Shown one piece after another: positions 15,531 to 23,916 of a DNA stretch of 64,000 bases. A program made the position numbers and the translations under genes. Every line of letters starts with the position of its first letter. The first letter of the stretch is position 1. The notes under the pieces were generated by a model that had not been told where the DNA came from, ran no database searches, and worked only from the letters and a program-made list of their open reading frames with translations. This stretch comes from Olleya sp. Hel_I_94 (GTDB lineage Bacteria; Bacteroidota; Bacteroidia; Flavobacteriales; Flavobacteriaceae), in NCBI RefSeq assembly GCF_007827365.1, contig NZ_VISI01000002.1, forward strand, positions 2,671,001 to 2,735,000, read 5' to 3'.

Positions 15531-16286
15531 ATGGAAGAACAAGATTATATCCTTTTTGAAAACTATTTGGCTGGCGACTTATCTGATCAACAATCCTCAG
15601 ATTTTGAAAACAGATTAAATACAGATCAAGAGTTTAAGCAAGCCTTTACAATTTACAAACAATTGTCTGCTAATTTGGAACATGAGATTGGAAATAAAGA
15701 TCAAACTGCAGATTTTAAAGCCAATTTAGATACTATTTCTCATAGGTATTTTATCAAACAAGAGGATAAAGAAAATCCAATAGAGCGTAAAAAGACTTTT
15801 AATTTTTATAAACTAGCAATTGCAGCAAGTATAGCATTAGTAATGGGCTTTTTTGCGTACAATCAGTTTTCTGGAGGTGCCAATTACTCTGATTTTAATA
15901 CACATGACACTGTAGATTTTGCAGTAAGAAATACAGAAGGGAATGTGGGTTTATTAATAAAAACAACAAAAGCATTTAATAATAAAGACTATAAAAAAGC
16001 TAAAGCGTATTTGGAAGAATTACTGCAAAACAATCCTGATAACGTCGAGTACAATTTTTATTACGCTATTACAAATATAGAATTAGATAATTTTGCTAAA
16101 GCAGAAACAATATTAGGTGATATCTCACAAGGAAGCTCTGCCTATAATAATAAAGCAAAATGGTACTTAGCCTTAAGTAAATTGAAACAACAAAAAGAAG
16201 CAGAATGTATTAAGATATTAAAGACAATACCAGAAGATGCAGATGACTATGATCAAGCACATAAATTATTAAATAAAATAGAATAA
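15531..16286 (+). CDS. Membrane TPR protein, probable anti-sigma factor, 251 aa
   Basis: The N-terminal about 60 residues (LFENYLAGDLSDQQSSDFEN and following, with DQEFKQAFTIYKQL) have the pattern of cytoplasmic anti-sigma domains without the zinc-binding His/Cys residues. One membrane segment follows at about 87-107 (LAIAASIALVMGFFAYNQF). The C-terminal half consists of TPR-like repeats (residues about 135-250), predicted to be periplasmic. The gene starts 4 bp after the sigma factor, so it is translationally coupled. It could hold the sigma factor at the membrane and release it after a signal read by the TPR part; that is inference from family and position. Confidence 0.75.
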   Translation: MEEQDYILFENYLAGDLSDQQSSDFENRLNTDQEFKQAFTIYKQLSANLEHEIGNKDQTADFKANLDTISHRYFIKQEDKENPIERKKTFNFYKLAIAASIALVMGFFAYNQFSGGANYSDFNTHDTVDFAVRNTEGNVGLLIKTTKAFNNKDYKKAKAYLEELLQNNPDNVEYNFYYAITNIELDNFAKAETILGDISQGSSAYNNKAKWYLALSKLKQQKEAECIKILKTIPEDADDYDQAHKLLNKIE

Positions 16287-16323
16287 AAAGAGTCTTAAAT
16301 ATAAGGTCTTAAAATACTTAACT

Positions 16324-16351
16324 AAAAGTCATCATATCCATGATGACTTTT
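16324..16351 (+). terminator. Terminator of the sigma/anti-sigma operon
   Basis: AAAAGTCATCAT (16324-16335) pairs with ATGATGACTTTT (16340-16351) around a 4-base loop, followed by T residues. The terminal T-run is shared with the -7 box of the tatD promoter. Confidence 0.82.
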
Positions 16352-16352
16352 T

Positions 16353-16360
16353 TATTTTTG
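16353..16360 (+). promoter_or_regulatory. -7 box of tatD
   Basis: TATTTTTG matches TAnnTTTG exactly and lies 4 bp before the tatD ATG at 16365. Transcription would start at or within a few bases of the ATG, so the mRNA may be leaderless. The -33 region falls inside the upstream terminator hairpin. Confidence 0.5.
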
Positions 16361-16364
16361 CGAT

Positions 16365-17132
16365 ATGATAATTACAGATACACATACACATTTATATAGC
16401 GAAGCTTTTGACGACGATAGGGCAGATATGATGCAACGCACCTTGGAAGCTGGCGTTTCTAGATTGTTTATTCCAGCAATTGATAGTACCTATACATCAA
16501 GTATGTTGCAACTAGAAAAAGACTATCCAGAACATGTCTTTTTGATGATGGGTTTACACCCAACGCATGTTAAAGATAATTATCTAGAAGAGTTGGCGCA
16601 TGTGTCAGAGATGTTAGATACACATAAATTTTACGCAGTTGGAGAGATTGGTATAGATTTATATTGGGATAAAAGCACCTTAGCCATTCAGCAAGATGCT
16701 TTTAGAAAACAAATCACATTAGCAAAACAACACAAACTACCCATTGTTATCCATTGTCGCGAAGCATTTGATGAGATTTTTGAAATTTTAGAAGACGAAA
16801 AATCAGACGATTTATTTGGGATTTTTCATTGTTTTACAGGAACATTACAGCAAGCACATCAAGCCATTTCTTATAATATGAAACTTGGTATTGGAGGCGT
16901 AGCAACTTTTAAAAACGGAAAGATTGATCAGTTTTTAAATCAAATAGATTTAAAACATATTGTATTAGAAACAGATTCACCTTATTTAGCTCCAAAACCA
17001 TTTAGAGGTAAACGTAATGAAAGTAGCTACATAATAAAGGTCATTGAAAAGTTATCTGATATATATGAAGTGTCCGAACAAAAAATTGCTCAAATTACAA
17101 CAGAGAACTCTAAAGCAGTTTTCGGTATCTAA
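16365..17132 (+). CDS. tatD: TatD family metal-dependent hydrolase
   Basis: The first metal-binding motif THTHLYSEAFDDDR is at the N-terminus. The conserved Glu (AVGEIGIDLYWD near 95), His residues (PIVIHCREAF near 125; IFHCFTG near 150) and Asp (LETDSPYLAPKPFRGKRN near 205) follow in the order of TatD amidohydrolase-fold nucleases. The length of 255 aa is typical. The family acts on DNA (3'-5' exonuclease) or D-aminoacyl-type substrates; the exact role is not shown. It is followed 6 bp later by asparaginase, so they form an operon. Confidence 0.92.
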   Translation: MIITDTHTHLYSEAFDDDRADMMQRTLEAGVSRLFIPAIDSTYTSSMLQLEKDYPEHVFLMMGLHPTHVKDNYLEELAHVSEMLDTHKFYAVGEIGIDLYWDKSTLAIQQDAFRKQITLAKQHKLPIVIHCREAFDEIFEILEDEKSDDLFGIFHCFTGTLQQAHQAISYNMKLGIGGVATFKNGKIDQFLNQIDLKHIVLETDSPYLAPKPFRGKRNESSYIIKVIEKLSDIYEVSEQKIAQITTENSKAVFGI

Positions 17133-17138
17133 AAACTT

Positions 17139-18170
17139 ATGACTAAAACTATTCCCAACATACTTCTTATTTACACAGGTGGAACCATTGGTATGATAAA
17201 AGACCCAGAAACAGGAGCCTTACGCGCTTTTGATTTTGCTAACTTATTAGATCGTATTCCAGAGTTAAAATTGCTAGAGTGTACCATAGAAACCTATTCT
17301 TTTGAAGAGCCAATAGACTCCAGTAATATGGAACCTAAATATTGGGTGCAAATAGCTGAGGTTATCCAGCAAAACTATCCGCTATTTGATGGATTTGTAG
17401 TACTACATGGTAGCGACACCATGAGCTATACTGCATCAGCCTTAAGCTTTATGTTGGAGCATCTTGCAAAACCAGTTATTTTTACAGGATCCCAATTGCC
17501 AATCGGAGATTTGCGCACAGATGCAAAAGAAAACCTAATAACATCAATACAAATCGCTTCTTTACAATATTATAATAAACCTGTAATTAAAGAAGTAGGA
17601 TTGTATTTTGAATATAAATTGTACAGAGCCAATCGTACCACCAAAATAAATGCAGAACACTTTGAGGCTTTTGCAAGTCTAAATTATCCGGATTTGGCAG
17701 AAAGCGGTGTGCACCTAAAAGTTAATAACGAGTATTTATTTAAACCTAACACTAGAAAAGATCTAGTAGTGCATAAGGATTTAGACTCAAATATTGCATT
17801 AGTAAAACTGTTTCCAGGAATTTCAAGAAACCTTTTAGAAAGTATTTTTAAAACCGAAGGACTAAAAGGAGTGATATTGGAAACCTATGGCGCAGGAAAC
17901 TGCACAACAAAAGATTGGTTTTTACAGTTATTAAAGGAGACCATAAATAAAGGTGTGCCAATTATAAATGTAACGCAATGTTCCGGAGGAAGTGTCTTAA
18001 TGGGACAATATGAAACTAGTGAAAAGTTAAAGCGAATAGGTTTAATCTCAGGAAAAGATATCACTACAGAAGCAGCATTGTGTAAATTAATGTATTTATT
18101 AGGAGAAAATATATCTCCTAACTTATTCAAAACCATATATGAAACGTCTTTACGTGGAGAAATGTCTTAA
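17139..18170 (+). CDS. ansA: Type I (cytoplasmic) L-asparaginase
   Basis: The first catalytic Thr lies in IYTGGTIGM (residues about 11-19), and the second block is VVLHGSDTMSYTASALSFML near 87-106, the two signatures of bacterial type I/II asparaginases. The absence of a signal peptide and the 343-aa length point to the cytoplasmic type. It hydrolyses asparagine to aspartate and ammonia. A later conserved stretch (GVILETYGAGNCTT) also matches. It is cotranscribed with tatD. Confidence 0.92.
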   Translation: MTKTIPNILLIYTGGTIGMIKDPETGALRAFDFANLLDRIPELKLLECTIETYSFEEPIDSSNMEPKYWVQIAEVIQQNYPLFDGFVVLHGSDTMSYTASALSFMLEHLAKPVIFTGSQLPIGDLRTDAKENLITSIQIASLQYYNKPVIKEVGLYFEYKLYRANRTTKINAEHFEAFASLNYPDLAESGVHLKVNNEYLFKPNTRKDLVVHKDLDSNIALVKLFPGISRNLLESIFKTEGLKGVILETYGAGNCTTKDWFLQLLKETINKGVPIINVTQCSGGSVLMGQYETSEKLKRIGLISGKDITTEAALCKLMYLLGENISPNLFKTIYETSLRGEMS

Positions 18171-18240
18171 AATTAACCCTCAAAATTTTAACCTTAGGAT
18201 ATTTTTTTGTTATTTGCCCACCGTAATTAGTGATAATTAC

Positions 18241-18328
18241 AGAGAGGTGGCCGAGTGGCTTAAGGCGCACGCTTGGAAAGCGTGTATGCGTTAATAGCGT
18301 ATCGAGGGTTCGAATCCCTTCCTCTCTG
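18241..18328 (+). tRNA. tRNA-Ser (GGA)
   Basis: The acceptor arms AGAGAGG (18241-18247) and CCTCTCT (18321-18327) pair fully, with discriminator G at 18328. The anticodon loop CTTGGAAAG gives GGA. A long variable arm (TATGCGTTAATAGCGTA) and the T-loop GGTTCGAATCC are present, as in class II serine tRNAs. The 3' CCA is not encoded in full. Confidence 0.96.
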
Positions 18329-18472
18329 CAAGATATTTAACTGTCTTGATAAATTATAGAGGAGGAAAAGTAGAATTGTATGATTTTACTTATCTCTTTT
18401 TGTAATTTTTATTTTTAATTACATTTTTTTTATATCTTTAACACTTTAACTAATAAAATTAAGAACAACAAA

Positions 18473-19252
18473 ATGAAAAGATTATTTTCTATCCTAGCCA
18501 TAGCGTGTATCATGGCATTCGGAACTGCAAATGCAACTACTAACGCAGCAATGACGACTGCAACTACTGTAGTACTTACACAAGATGAACCAGATGCTGC
18601 TGCTGCAACTGCAGACGAAAACTTAACGTTCCACCAAGAACTTAAAAAACGTTTTATTGAAGGTGGACCAGGATTCATGGGGATTGTATTATTATGTTTA
18701 ATTCTTGGATTAGCAATTGCTATTGAGAGAATTATCTTTTTAAATTTATCTACAACTAACTCTAAAAAGTTAACACAAGATGTAGAAGATGCACTTCAAT
18801 CAGGTGGATTAGAAGCTGCTAAAGAAGTTTGTCGTAACACAAAAGGACCTGTTGCCTCTATCTTTTACCAAGGTTTAGACAGAGCAGATGGAGACTTAGA
18901 GTCTGCTGAAAAAGCAGTTGTTGCTTATGGTGGAGTACAAATGGGACAATTAGAGAAAAACGTATCTTGGATTTCTTTATTTATCGCTTTAGCACCAATG
19001 TTAGGGTTCATGGGAACTGTAATTGGTATGATTCAAGCATTTGATAAAATTGAAGCTGCAGGAGATATGCAACCATCATTAGTAGCAGGAGGTATTAAAG
19101 TTGCCTTATTAACTACTGTATTTGGTCTTATTGTAGCAATTATATTACAAATTTTTTACAATTACATTATCGCTAAGATAGACAGTATTGTTAACGATAT
19201 GGAAGACTCTTCTATTAACTTAATGGATATGTTATCTAAGTACAAGAAATAA
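18473..19252 (+). CDS. exbB: MotA/TolQ/ExbB proton-channel family protein
   Basis: An extended N-terminus of about 55 residues begins with a signal-like segment (LFSILAIACIMAFGTANA), followed by three membrane helices: about 64-85, 160-185 and 205-228. The conserved ExbB/TolQ core (LAPMLGFMGTVIGMIQAFD and LLTTVFGLIVAI) is clear. With the two ExbD-like proteins downstream it would form a proton-driven energiser for TonB-type transport across the outer membrane; several SusC-type receptors in such cells need it. A TATCTTTA box at 18433-18440 is a possible promoter. Confidence 0.9.
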   Translation: MKRLFSILAIACIMAFGTANATTNAAMTTATTVVLTQDEPDAAAATADENLTFHQELKKRFIEGGPGFMGIVLLCLILGLAIAIERIIFLNLSTTNSKKLTQDVEDALQSGGLEAAKEVCRNTKGPVASIFYQGLDRADGDLESAEKAVVAYGGVQMGQLEKNVSWISLFIALAPMLGFMGTVIGMIQAFDKIEAAGDMQPSLVAGGIKVALLTTVFGLIVAIILQIFYNYIIAKIDSIVNDMEDSSINLMDMLSKYKK

Positions 19253-19286
19253 TTTACTCAATTACTAACTTTAAAAATTAAAGATT

Positions 19287-19730
19287 ATGCACAAGATTTT
19301 AAAAATAGTTGCTTTAGTATTGAGTTTGGCTGGAATTGGTATATTAGTTAACATTATTGCTAAAGGAGATGAAGCGATTAAAGCTGCGGCTCTTGATGGA
19401 GATACTTCAATAGTAGACCCTATGGCAATTGTTGCTTATATCATTCTAGGATTAGTATTAGCTTTTGTAGTGTTTTTTGTATTCAAAAATTTATTTACAG
19501 GAGGAAAATCTCTTAAAAATACATTAATAGGAATGGGAGCATTCTTATTAGTATTGGTTATTGCTTATGCAGTATCTGGTGGAGATGTTAAAGAATACTT
19601 CTATAATGGGATTGTAGCTACAGAAGGAGAATCTAAAATGGTAGGAGCAGGATTAGTTGCTTTTTATATACTAATTTTAGCAGCTGCTGGAGCAATGTTA
19701 TTCTCAGGTATTAAAAAACTAATAAAATAA
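19287..19730 (+). CDS. Four-helix membrane protein of the ExbB/ExbD operon, 147 aa
   Basis: Four hydrophobic segments are evident (about residues 5-25, 48-68, 80-98 and 120-143), separated by short polar loops. There is no known catalytic motif. It lies between exbB and the first exbD (34 bp and 2 bp gaps), an arrangement that suggests an accessory subunit of the energy-transducing complex. Its function is unknown. Confidence 0.75.
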   Translation: MHKILKIVALVLSLAGIGILVNIIAKGDEAIKAAALDGDTSIVDPMAIVAYIILGLVLAFVVFFVFKNLFTGGKSLKNTLIGMGAFLLVLVIAYAVSGGDVKEYFYNGIVATEGESKMVGAGLVAFYILILAAAGAMLFSGIKKLIK

Positions 19731-19732
19731 TT

Positions 19733-20341
19733 ATGGCAAAAAGATCAGCACCAGAAGTTAATGCAGGCTCTATGGCTGACATTGCCTTCTTATTATTAAT
19801 ATTCTTCTTAGTTACTACAACTATAGAAGTGGACTCTGGTATTAGTTCTAAACTACCACCAGATATTCCACCACCTGAAGTTAAAATTAAACAGAAAAAC
19901 ATTTTTACTGTTGAATTGAACAAAGACAACCAAATGTTGGTTGAAGAAGAATTAATGAAAATTAAAGACCTTAAAGCTGCAGCTATCAAGTTTATTGATA
20001 ATGGAGCAGGAGAGGGAACTGAGGGAACTAAGTGTGATTACTGTAACGGAGCAAAGGATCCAGCATCGTCTGACCATCCATCAAAAGCTATCGTTTCTAT
20101 AACACATTCTAGAGCTACAGATTATGAAACATTTATTGTAGTTTATGATCAGTTAGTAAGTGCTTACACTGAGTTAAGAGAGCGTTTAGCACAAAGACTA
20201 TACAACCGTTCTTTTAAAGAAATGGAAGCTAGTTATGATGACTCTAATTCAGCTCAATTTAAAAGTGAAAAGCTAAAAGAGAAGATTGACAACATTAAGG
20301 ATAAATATCCTAGAATCATCTCGAAAGCAGAACCTAAATAA
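19733..20341 (+). CDS. exbD: ExbD/TolR family biopolymer transport protein, 202 aa
   Basis: A short cytoplasmic N-terminus leads to one membrane helix (IAFLLLIFFLVTTTIEV, residues 17-33) with the essential Asp of SMADIAFLLLIFFLVTT at residue 16, then a periplasmic domain. It is longer than typical ExbD (about 140 aa) because of an insertion around residues 90-115 containing Cys101 and Cys104 (KCDYCNGA). The insertion is not found in the second copy. Confidence 0.9.
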   Translation: MAKRSAPEVNAGSMADIAFLLLIFFLVTTTIEVDSGISSKLPPDIPPPEVKIKQKNIFTVELNKDNQMLVEEELMKIKDLKAAAIKFIDNGAGEGTEGTKCDYCNGAKDPASSDHPSKAIVSITHSRATDYETFIVVYDQLVSAYTELRERLAQRLYNRSFKEMEASYDDSNSAQFKSEKLKEKIDNIKDKYPRIISKAEPK

Positions 20342-20351
20342 TTATTAAACT

Positions 20352-20822
20352 ATGTCAAAATTTAAAAAAGGAGGCAGCAAAGAGTTGCCAGCTATATCTA
20401 CAGCATCTTTACCAGATATTGTATTCATGCTATTATTCTTTTTTATGGTCGCAACCGTAATGAGAGACAACAGTTTGAAAATTAAAAACAATTTACCATC
20501 TGCTGCAGAGACTGAAAAATTAGGTCAAAAAAACTTAGTAATGTTTATATACGCTGGAAAGCCTAGCGATAGTTATAAAAACATGGGTAATGAGGCCAAA
20601 ATACAGTTGAACGATAAGTTTGCTGAAATAAAGGACATAGCTCCTTTTATTGCTGCTGAGCGTGCATCAAAGCGAGAAGAAGAAGTTGATAAATTAATCG
20701 CTGCTTTAAAAGTAGATAAAGAAACTAACATGGGTTTAGTGTCTGATATTGAACAAGCATTGCGTAAAACTGGTCAATTAAAAATTAATTACACTACTAA
20801 AAAAGGTAGTGGACTTAAATAA
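20352..20822 (+). CDS. exbD: ExbD/TolR family biopolymer transport protein, second copy, 156 aa
   Basis: One membrane helix carries the ExbD signature SLPDIVFMLLFFFMVATVMR (residues about 19-38), with the proton-path Asp in PDIVF, and a periplasmic domain follows. It starts 10 bp after the first ExbD. Two different ExbD subunits with one ExbB are usual in Flavobacteriia and suggest a hetero-oligomeric stator. Confidence 0.9.
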   Translation: MSKFKKGGSKELPAISTASLPDIVFMLLFFFMVATVMRDNSLKIKNNLPSAAETEKLGQKNLVMFIYAGKPSDSYKNMGNEAKIQLNDKFAEIKDIAPFIAAERASKREEEVDKLIAALKVDKETNMGLVSDIEQALRKTGQLKINYTTKKGSGLK

Positions 20823-20843
20823 GTATTACTCTTAATTTTATAG

Positions 20844-20882
20844 CAAAAGGTGTTTTGATTTTCAAAACACCTTTTGTTTTTT
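20844..20882 (+). terminator. Strong terminator of the exbB-exbD operon
   Basis: CAAAAGGTGTTTTG (20844-20857) pairs over 14 perfect bp with CAAAACACCTTTTG (20863-20876) around a 5-base loop, followed by a T-run to 20882. Confidence 0.92.
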
Positions 20883-20945
20883 ATAATAATTAATTTCTTT
20901 TATCTTAGATTAATAGATGTGATTACATCTGTTTAATTTCAATAA

Positions 20946-21647
20946 ATGTATCAGATGAAATATTTAGTGCTTTTATTTATTATCCCTTTGTTCAGTACAA
21001 TTAGTGTTGCTCAAGAGTCTACCTCAGTAAATACTGTAATAGATTCACTTTACAGAGAAGATCAGTTTTATTTGGGTGTAACTTATAACCTATTAAGTAA
21101 AAAGCCAAATGGTATATCTCAAAATGGTTTTTCAAGTGGTGTACATTTTGGTTTTATTAGGGATATGCCTATTAATAAAAGACGAAACAAGGCTATTGGT
21201 TTAGGGTTAGGACTGTCTGTTAATTCATATAATCAAAATTTGCTAATATCTCAAGATAGCAAAACACTTGGTTTTACTGTGTTAAATGATGATACAGATT
21301 ACACTAAAAATAAATTTAATACTTATGTTATTGAAATGCCCTTACAATATAGATGGAGGACGTCTACAGCAACGCAATATAGTTTTTGGAGGATTTATAC
21401 AGGCGTAAAATTTGGCTATGTTTTAGCTAATAATACTAAGTTTGAGGGAAGTCCAGAAAATATTAATTTAAAAAATACAGAGGTATTTAATACGTTGCAA
21501 TATGGATTAACCTTTTGTGCAGGATATAATACATGGAATTTTTATCTATACTATGGTCTAAACGATATTTTTGATACTGCAACTGTTAATGCAGAACCTA
21601 TAGATATGACTGCTATTAAAGTAGGTCTAATGTTTTACATCTTATAA
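20946..21647 (+). CDS. Outer-membrane beta-barrel (porin-family/PorT-like) protein, 233 aa
   Basis: A signal peptide (YLVLLFIIPLFSTISVAQ) is followed by repeated beta-strands and a C-terminal aromatic strand (AIKVGLMFYIL). The size and the YLGVTYNLLS to VHFGFIRDMP pattern fit the PorT-like outer-membrane barrel family. PorT proper works in type IX secretion, but the neighbourhood differs from known porT loci, so I do not assign that symbol. A start at Met4 would give a more standard signal peptide. The stop overlaps the convergent membrane gene by 6 bp. Confidence 0.72.
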   Translation: MYQMKYLVLLFIIPLFSTISVAQESTSVNTVIDSLYREDQFYLGVTYNLLSKKPNGISQNGFSSGVHFGFIRDMPINKRRNKAIGLGLGLSVNSYNQNLLISQDSKTLGFTVLNDDTDYTKNKFNTYVIEMPLQYRWRTSTATQYSFWRIYTGVKFGYVLANNTKFEGSPENINLKNTEVFNTLQYGLTFCAGYNTWNFYLYYGLNDIFDTATVNAEPIDMTAIKVGLMFYIL

Positions 21648-22247
21648 CCAATATTGTAATAATATTAATTGAGGTGTAATACCAATAAATAAACCTATTA
21701 TTAATTCTCTTGGTGTATGTGCTTTTAGGGATAATCTAGAGGATGCTACAGCTCCAGCTATTATAGCCATTAATGCCAACGAGCCATTTATATTTACACT
21801 AAAATGAATAGCAAATGCTATAAAGAACATAAAAACGCCTCCTGTTGCAATTAAATGTATACTAGCCTTAAATTTTGCTAGAGCGAAAAGTAAACAAGTG
21901 ATATTAGAAATTAATATTCCCACAAAAAAGAAGTATAACTCTGGTATTTGATCTAATGGGAATACGCGTAATATTAGCAAGCCAATTATAAGGCAGTTAA
22001 TTAGTAAAGGATAAACACGCTCTTTGGTTGTCTTTAAATATATTGTTTCAGTCTTACCTAAAGTTTTTAATAAAAAATAGACTAATATGGGTAATGCTAT
22101 AGATAGTATAGAAAGCGAAATTAACTTCGCATGAACAATTTCTTCTGGAATAAATCTTGGAGATTTTTTAAAATAAAAATGTACTGCCAATAATGGCATT
22201 ATTACAGGATGAAATACAAATGACAAACTTTTGATTAGCCATTTCAT
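21642..22247 (-). CDS. Integral membrane protein, PAP2-like C-terminus, 201 aa
   Basis: Five to six hydrophobic helices fill the protein. The end (SRLSLKAHTPRELIIGLFIG) recalls the last phosphatase motif of PAP2 family enzymes (Ser-Arg...His), but the first two PAP2 motifs are not apparent, so enzymatic activity is doubtful. It is convergent with the barrel gene and precedes rpoN on the other side. Function unknown. Confidence 0.65.
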   Translation of the reverse strand: MKWLIKSLSFVFHPVIMPLLAVHFYFKKSPRFIPEEIVHAKLISLSILSIALPILVYFLLKTLGKTETIYLKTTKERVYPLLINCLIIGLLILRVFPLDQIPELYFFFVGILISNITCLLFALAKFKASIHLIATGGVFMFFIAFAIHFSVNINGSLALMAIIAGAVASSRLSLKAHTPRELIIGLFIGITPQLILLQYWL

Positions 22248-22331
22248 GAAGTAATATGTTTTAATTTCTGTAAAAAACAGTGTTTATTAATAGCAGTGTA
22301 GGTATAAGTTTTACTTGATAGATTTACGTAA

Positions 22332-23792
22332 TTATATTTTTTTACGCAATCTAGCAACTGGTATATCCAATTGCTCTCTATATTTAGCAACTGTACGTCG
22401 TGCAATAGGATAGCCTTTTTCTTTTAATATTTTAGCTAAAGCTTCATCTGTAAGCGGTTTCTTTTTGCTTTCTTCTTCAATGACAGTTTCTAATATTTTT
22501 TTAATTTCTCTTGTGGATACTTCCTCACCTTGATCGTTAGTCATCGATTCAGAGAAAAATTCTTTTATCAACTTAGTTCCGTAAGGTGTATCTACGTATT
22601 TGCTATTAGCCACACGTGATACTGTTGAAACATCCATTTCAATCTCGTCAGCAATATCTTTTAATATCATTGGTTTTAGATTGCGCTCATCACCAGTTAA
22701 AAAATATTCTTTTTGGTAATGCATGATGCTACTCATTGTTACAAATAAAGTTTGTTGACGTTGTTTGATGGCATCTATAAACCACTTGGCTGCATCTAGT
22801 TTTTGTTTTATAAACATAACTGCATCCTTTTGCGACTTACTTTTATCTTTACTTTCTTTATAACCTTTCATCATGTTACTATATTCTCTAGAAACATGTA
22901 ATTCTGGCGCATTACGACCATTTAAAGTAAGCTCTAACTCGCCATCAACAATTTTAATTGCAAAGTCTGGTACGACGTGTTCTACAATTCTGTTGTTTCC
23001 AGCATAGGATCCTCCAGGCTTTGGATTTAGGCGTTCAATTTCATGAATGGCATCTTTAAGTTGTAACTCTGTAATATCAAATTTTTGCATTAATTTTTTA
23101 TAATGCTTTTTTGTAAATTGATCAAAAGCGTTATCTATAATATCTGCTGCCAATACAATATCAGGTTGTTTTTCTTTACGATGTAATTGGATGCTTAAAC
23201 ACTCTTGTAGGTTTCTGGCACCAACACCAGCTGGATCTAATTGATGAACAATTCTAAGTACTTTTTTTACTTTATCTTCCTCTGTGTAGACGCTTTGAGT
23301 AAAAGCTAAATCATCAACAATATCGCTTAATTCTCTGCGTATGTAACCACTTTCATCAACACTACCAACTAAAAATTCGGCGATATCTCTTTCGTCATCT
23401 GATAGTCTATACGTGTTTAATTGATTGATTAAATGTTGTGTAAACGATGTTCCTGCTGCATATGGCACACTTTTTTCGTCATCATCTGCACTGTAATTGT
23501 TGACACTAGTTCTATAATCTGGTATTTCGTCATCACTTAAATAATCATCAACGTTAATGTCACCAGTATCAATGGTTTCATTATCATTATAATCGTCTTG
23601 AGAGTTGTCAAAATCATCATCTAAATCGTCTGAATTGTCTTCTTTACCACCTTCCAAAGCAGGGTTTTCTTCCAACTCTTGCTTTAATCGTTGCTCAAAT
23701 GCTTGCGTAGGCAATTGTATCAATTTCATTAATTGAATTTGTTGCGGAGACAACTTTTGCGATAATTTAAACTGTAGATATTGTTTAAGCAT
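22332..23792 (-). CDS. rpoN: RNA polymerase sigma-54 factor
   Basis: The N-terminal Gln/Leu-rich activator-interacting region (LQFKLSQKLSPQQIQLMKLIQLP) is intact. It is followed by an acidic linker (about residues 48-95, very Asp-rich), the core-binding domain (about 120-310, DPAGVGARNLQECLSIQLHRK) and the DNA-binding part with the RpoN box ARRTVAKYREQLDIP near the C-terminus. The 486-aa length is usual. It directs transcription from -24/-12 promoters with enhancer-binding activators, none of which is encoded in the window. Confidence 0.96.
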   Translation of the reverse strand: MLKQYLQFKLSQKLSPQQIQLMKLIQLPTQAFEQRLKQELEENPALEGGKEDNSDDLDDDFDNSQDDYNDNETIDTGDINVDDYLSDDEIPDYRTSVNNYSADDDEKSVPYAAGTSFTQHLINQLNTYRLSDDERDIAEFLVGSVDESGYIRRELSDIVDDLAFTQSVYTEEDKVKKVLRIVHQLDPAGVGARNLQECLSIQLHRKEKQPDIVLAADIIDNAFDQFTKKHYKKLMQKFDITELQLKDAIHEIERLNPKPGGSYAGNNRIVEHVVPDFAIKIVDGELELTLNGRNAPELHVSREYSNMMKGYKESKDKSKSQKDAVMFIKQKLDAAKWFIDAIKQRQQTLFVTMSSIMHYQKEYFLTGDERNLKPMILKDIADEIEMDVSTVSRVANSKYVDTPYGTKLIKEFFSESMTNDQGEEVSTREIKKILETVIEEESKKKPLTDEALAKILKEKGYPIARRTVAKYREQLDIPVARLRKKI

Positions 23793-23815
23793 GATTTGTT
23801 TTAGAATAATGATAA

Positions 23816-23859
23816 AAATAAAAAAAACAATCTACATTATTGATTTTAGTAGATTGTTT
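23816..23859 (-). terminator. Terminator-type hairpin between rpoN and asnS
   Basis: AAACAATCTAC (23825-23835) pairs with GTAGATTGTTT (23849-23859) around a 13-base loop, and the A-run 23816-23827 provides a U-tract on the minus strand. It lies downstream of asnS (stop at 23917) and upstream of the rpoN start, so it terminates asnS. Confidence 0.82.
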
Positions 23860-23916
23860 TAAGATATATTTTAAGTATAAAATTACTTTAGTATTGCACT
23901 ATAGTCATTTATGCTA

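Noticed and set aside
20946..21647. Assignment of the barrel protein as PorT of type IX secretion
   Set aside because: The fold is similar, but the neighbourhood does not match known porT loci and no diagnostic residues could be verified by eye.
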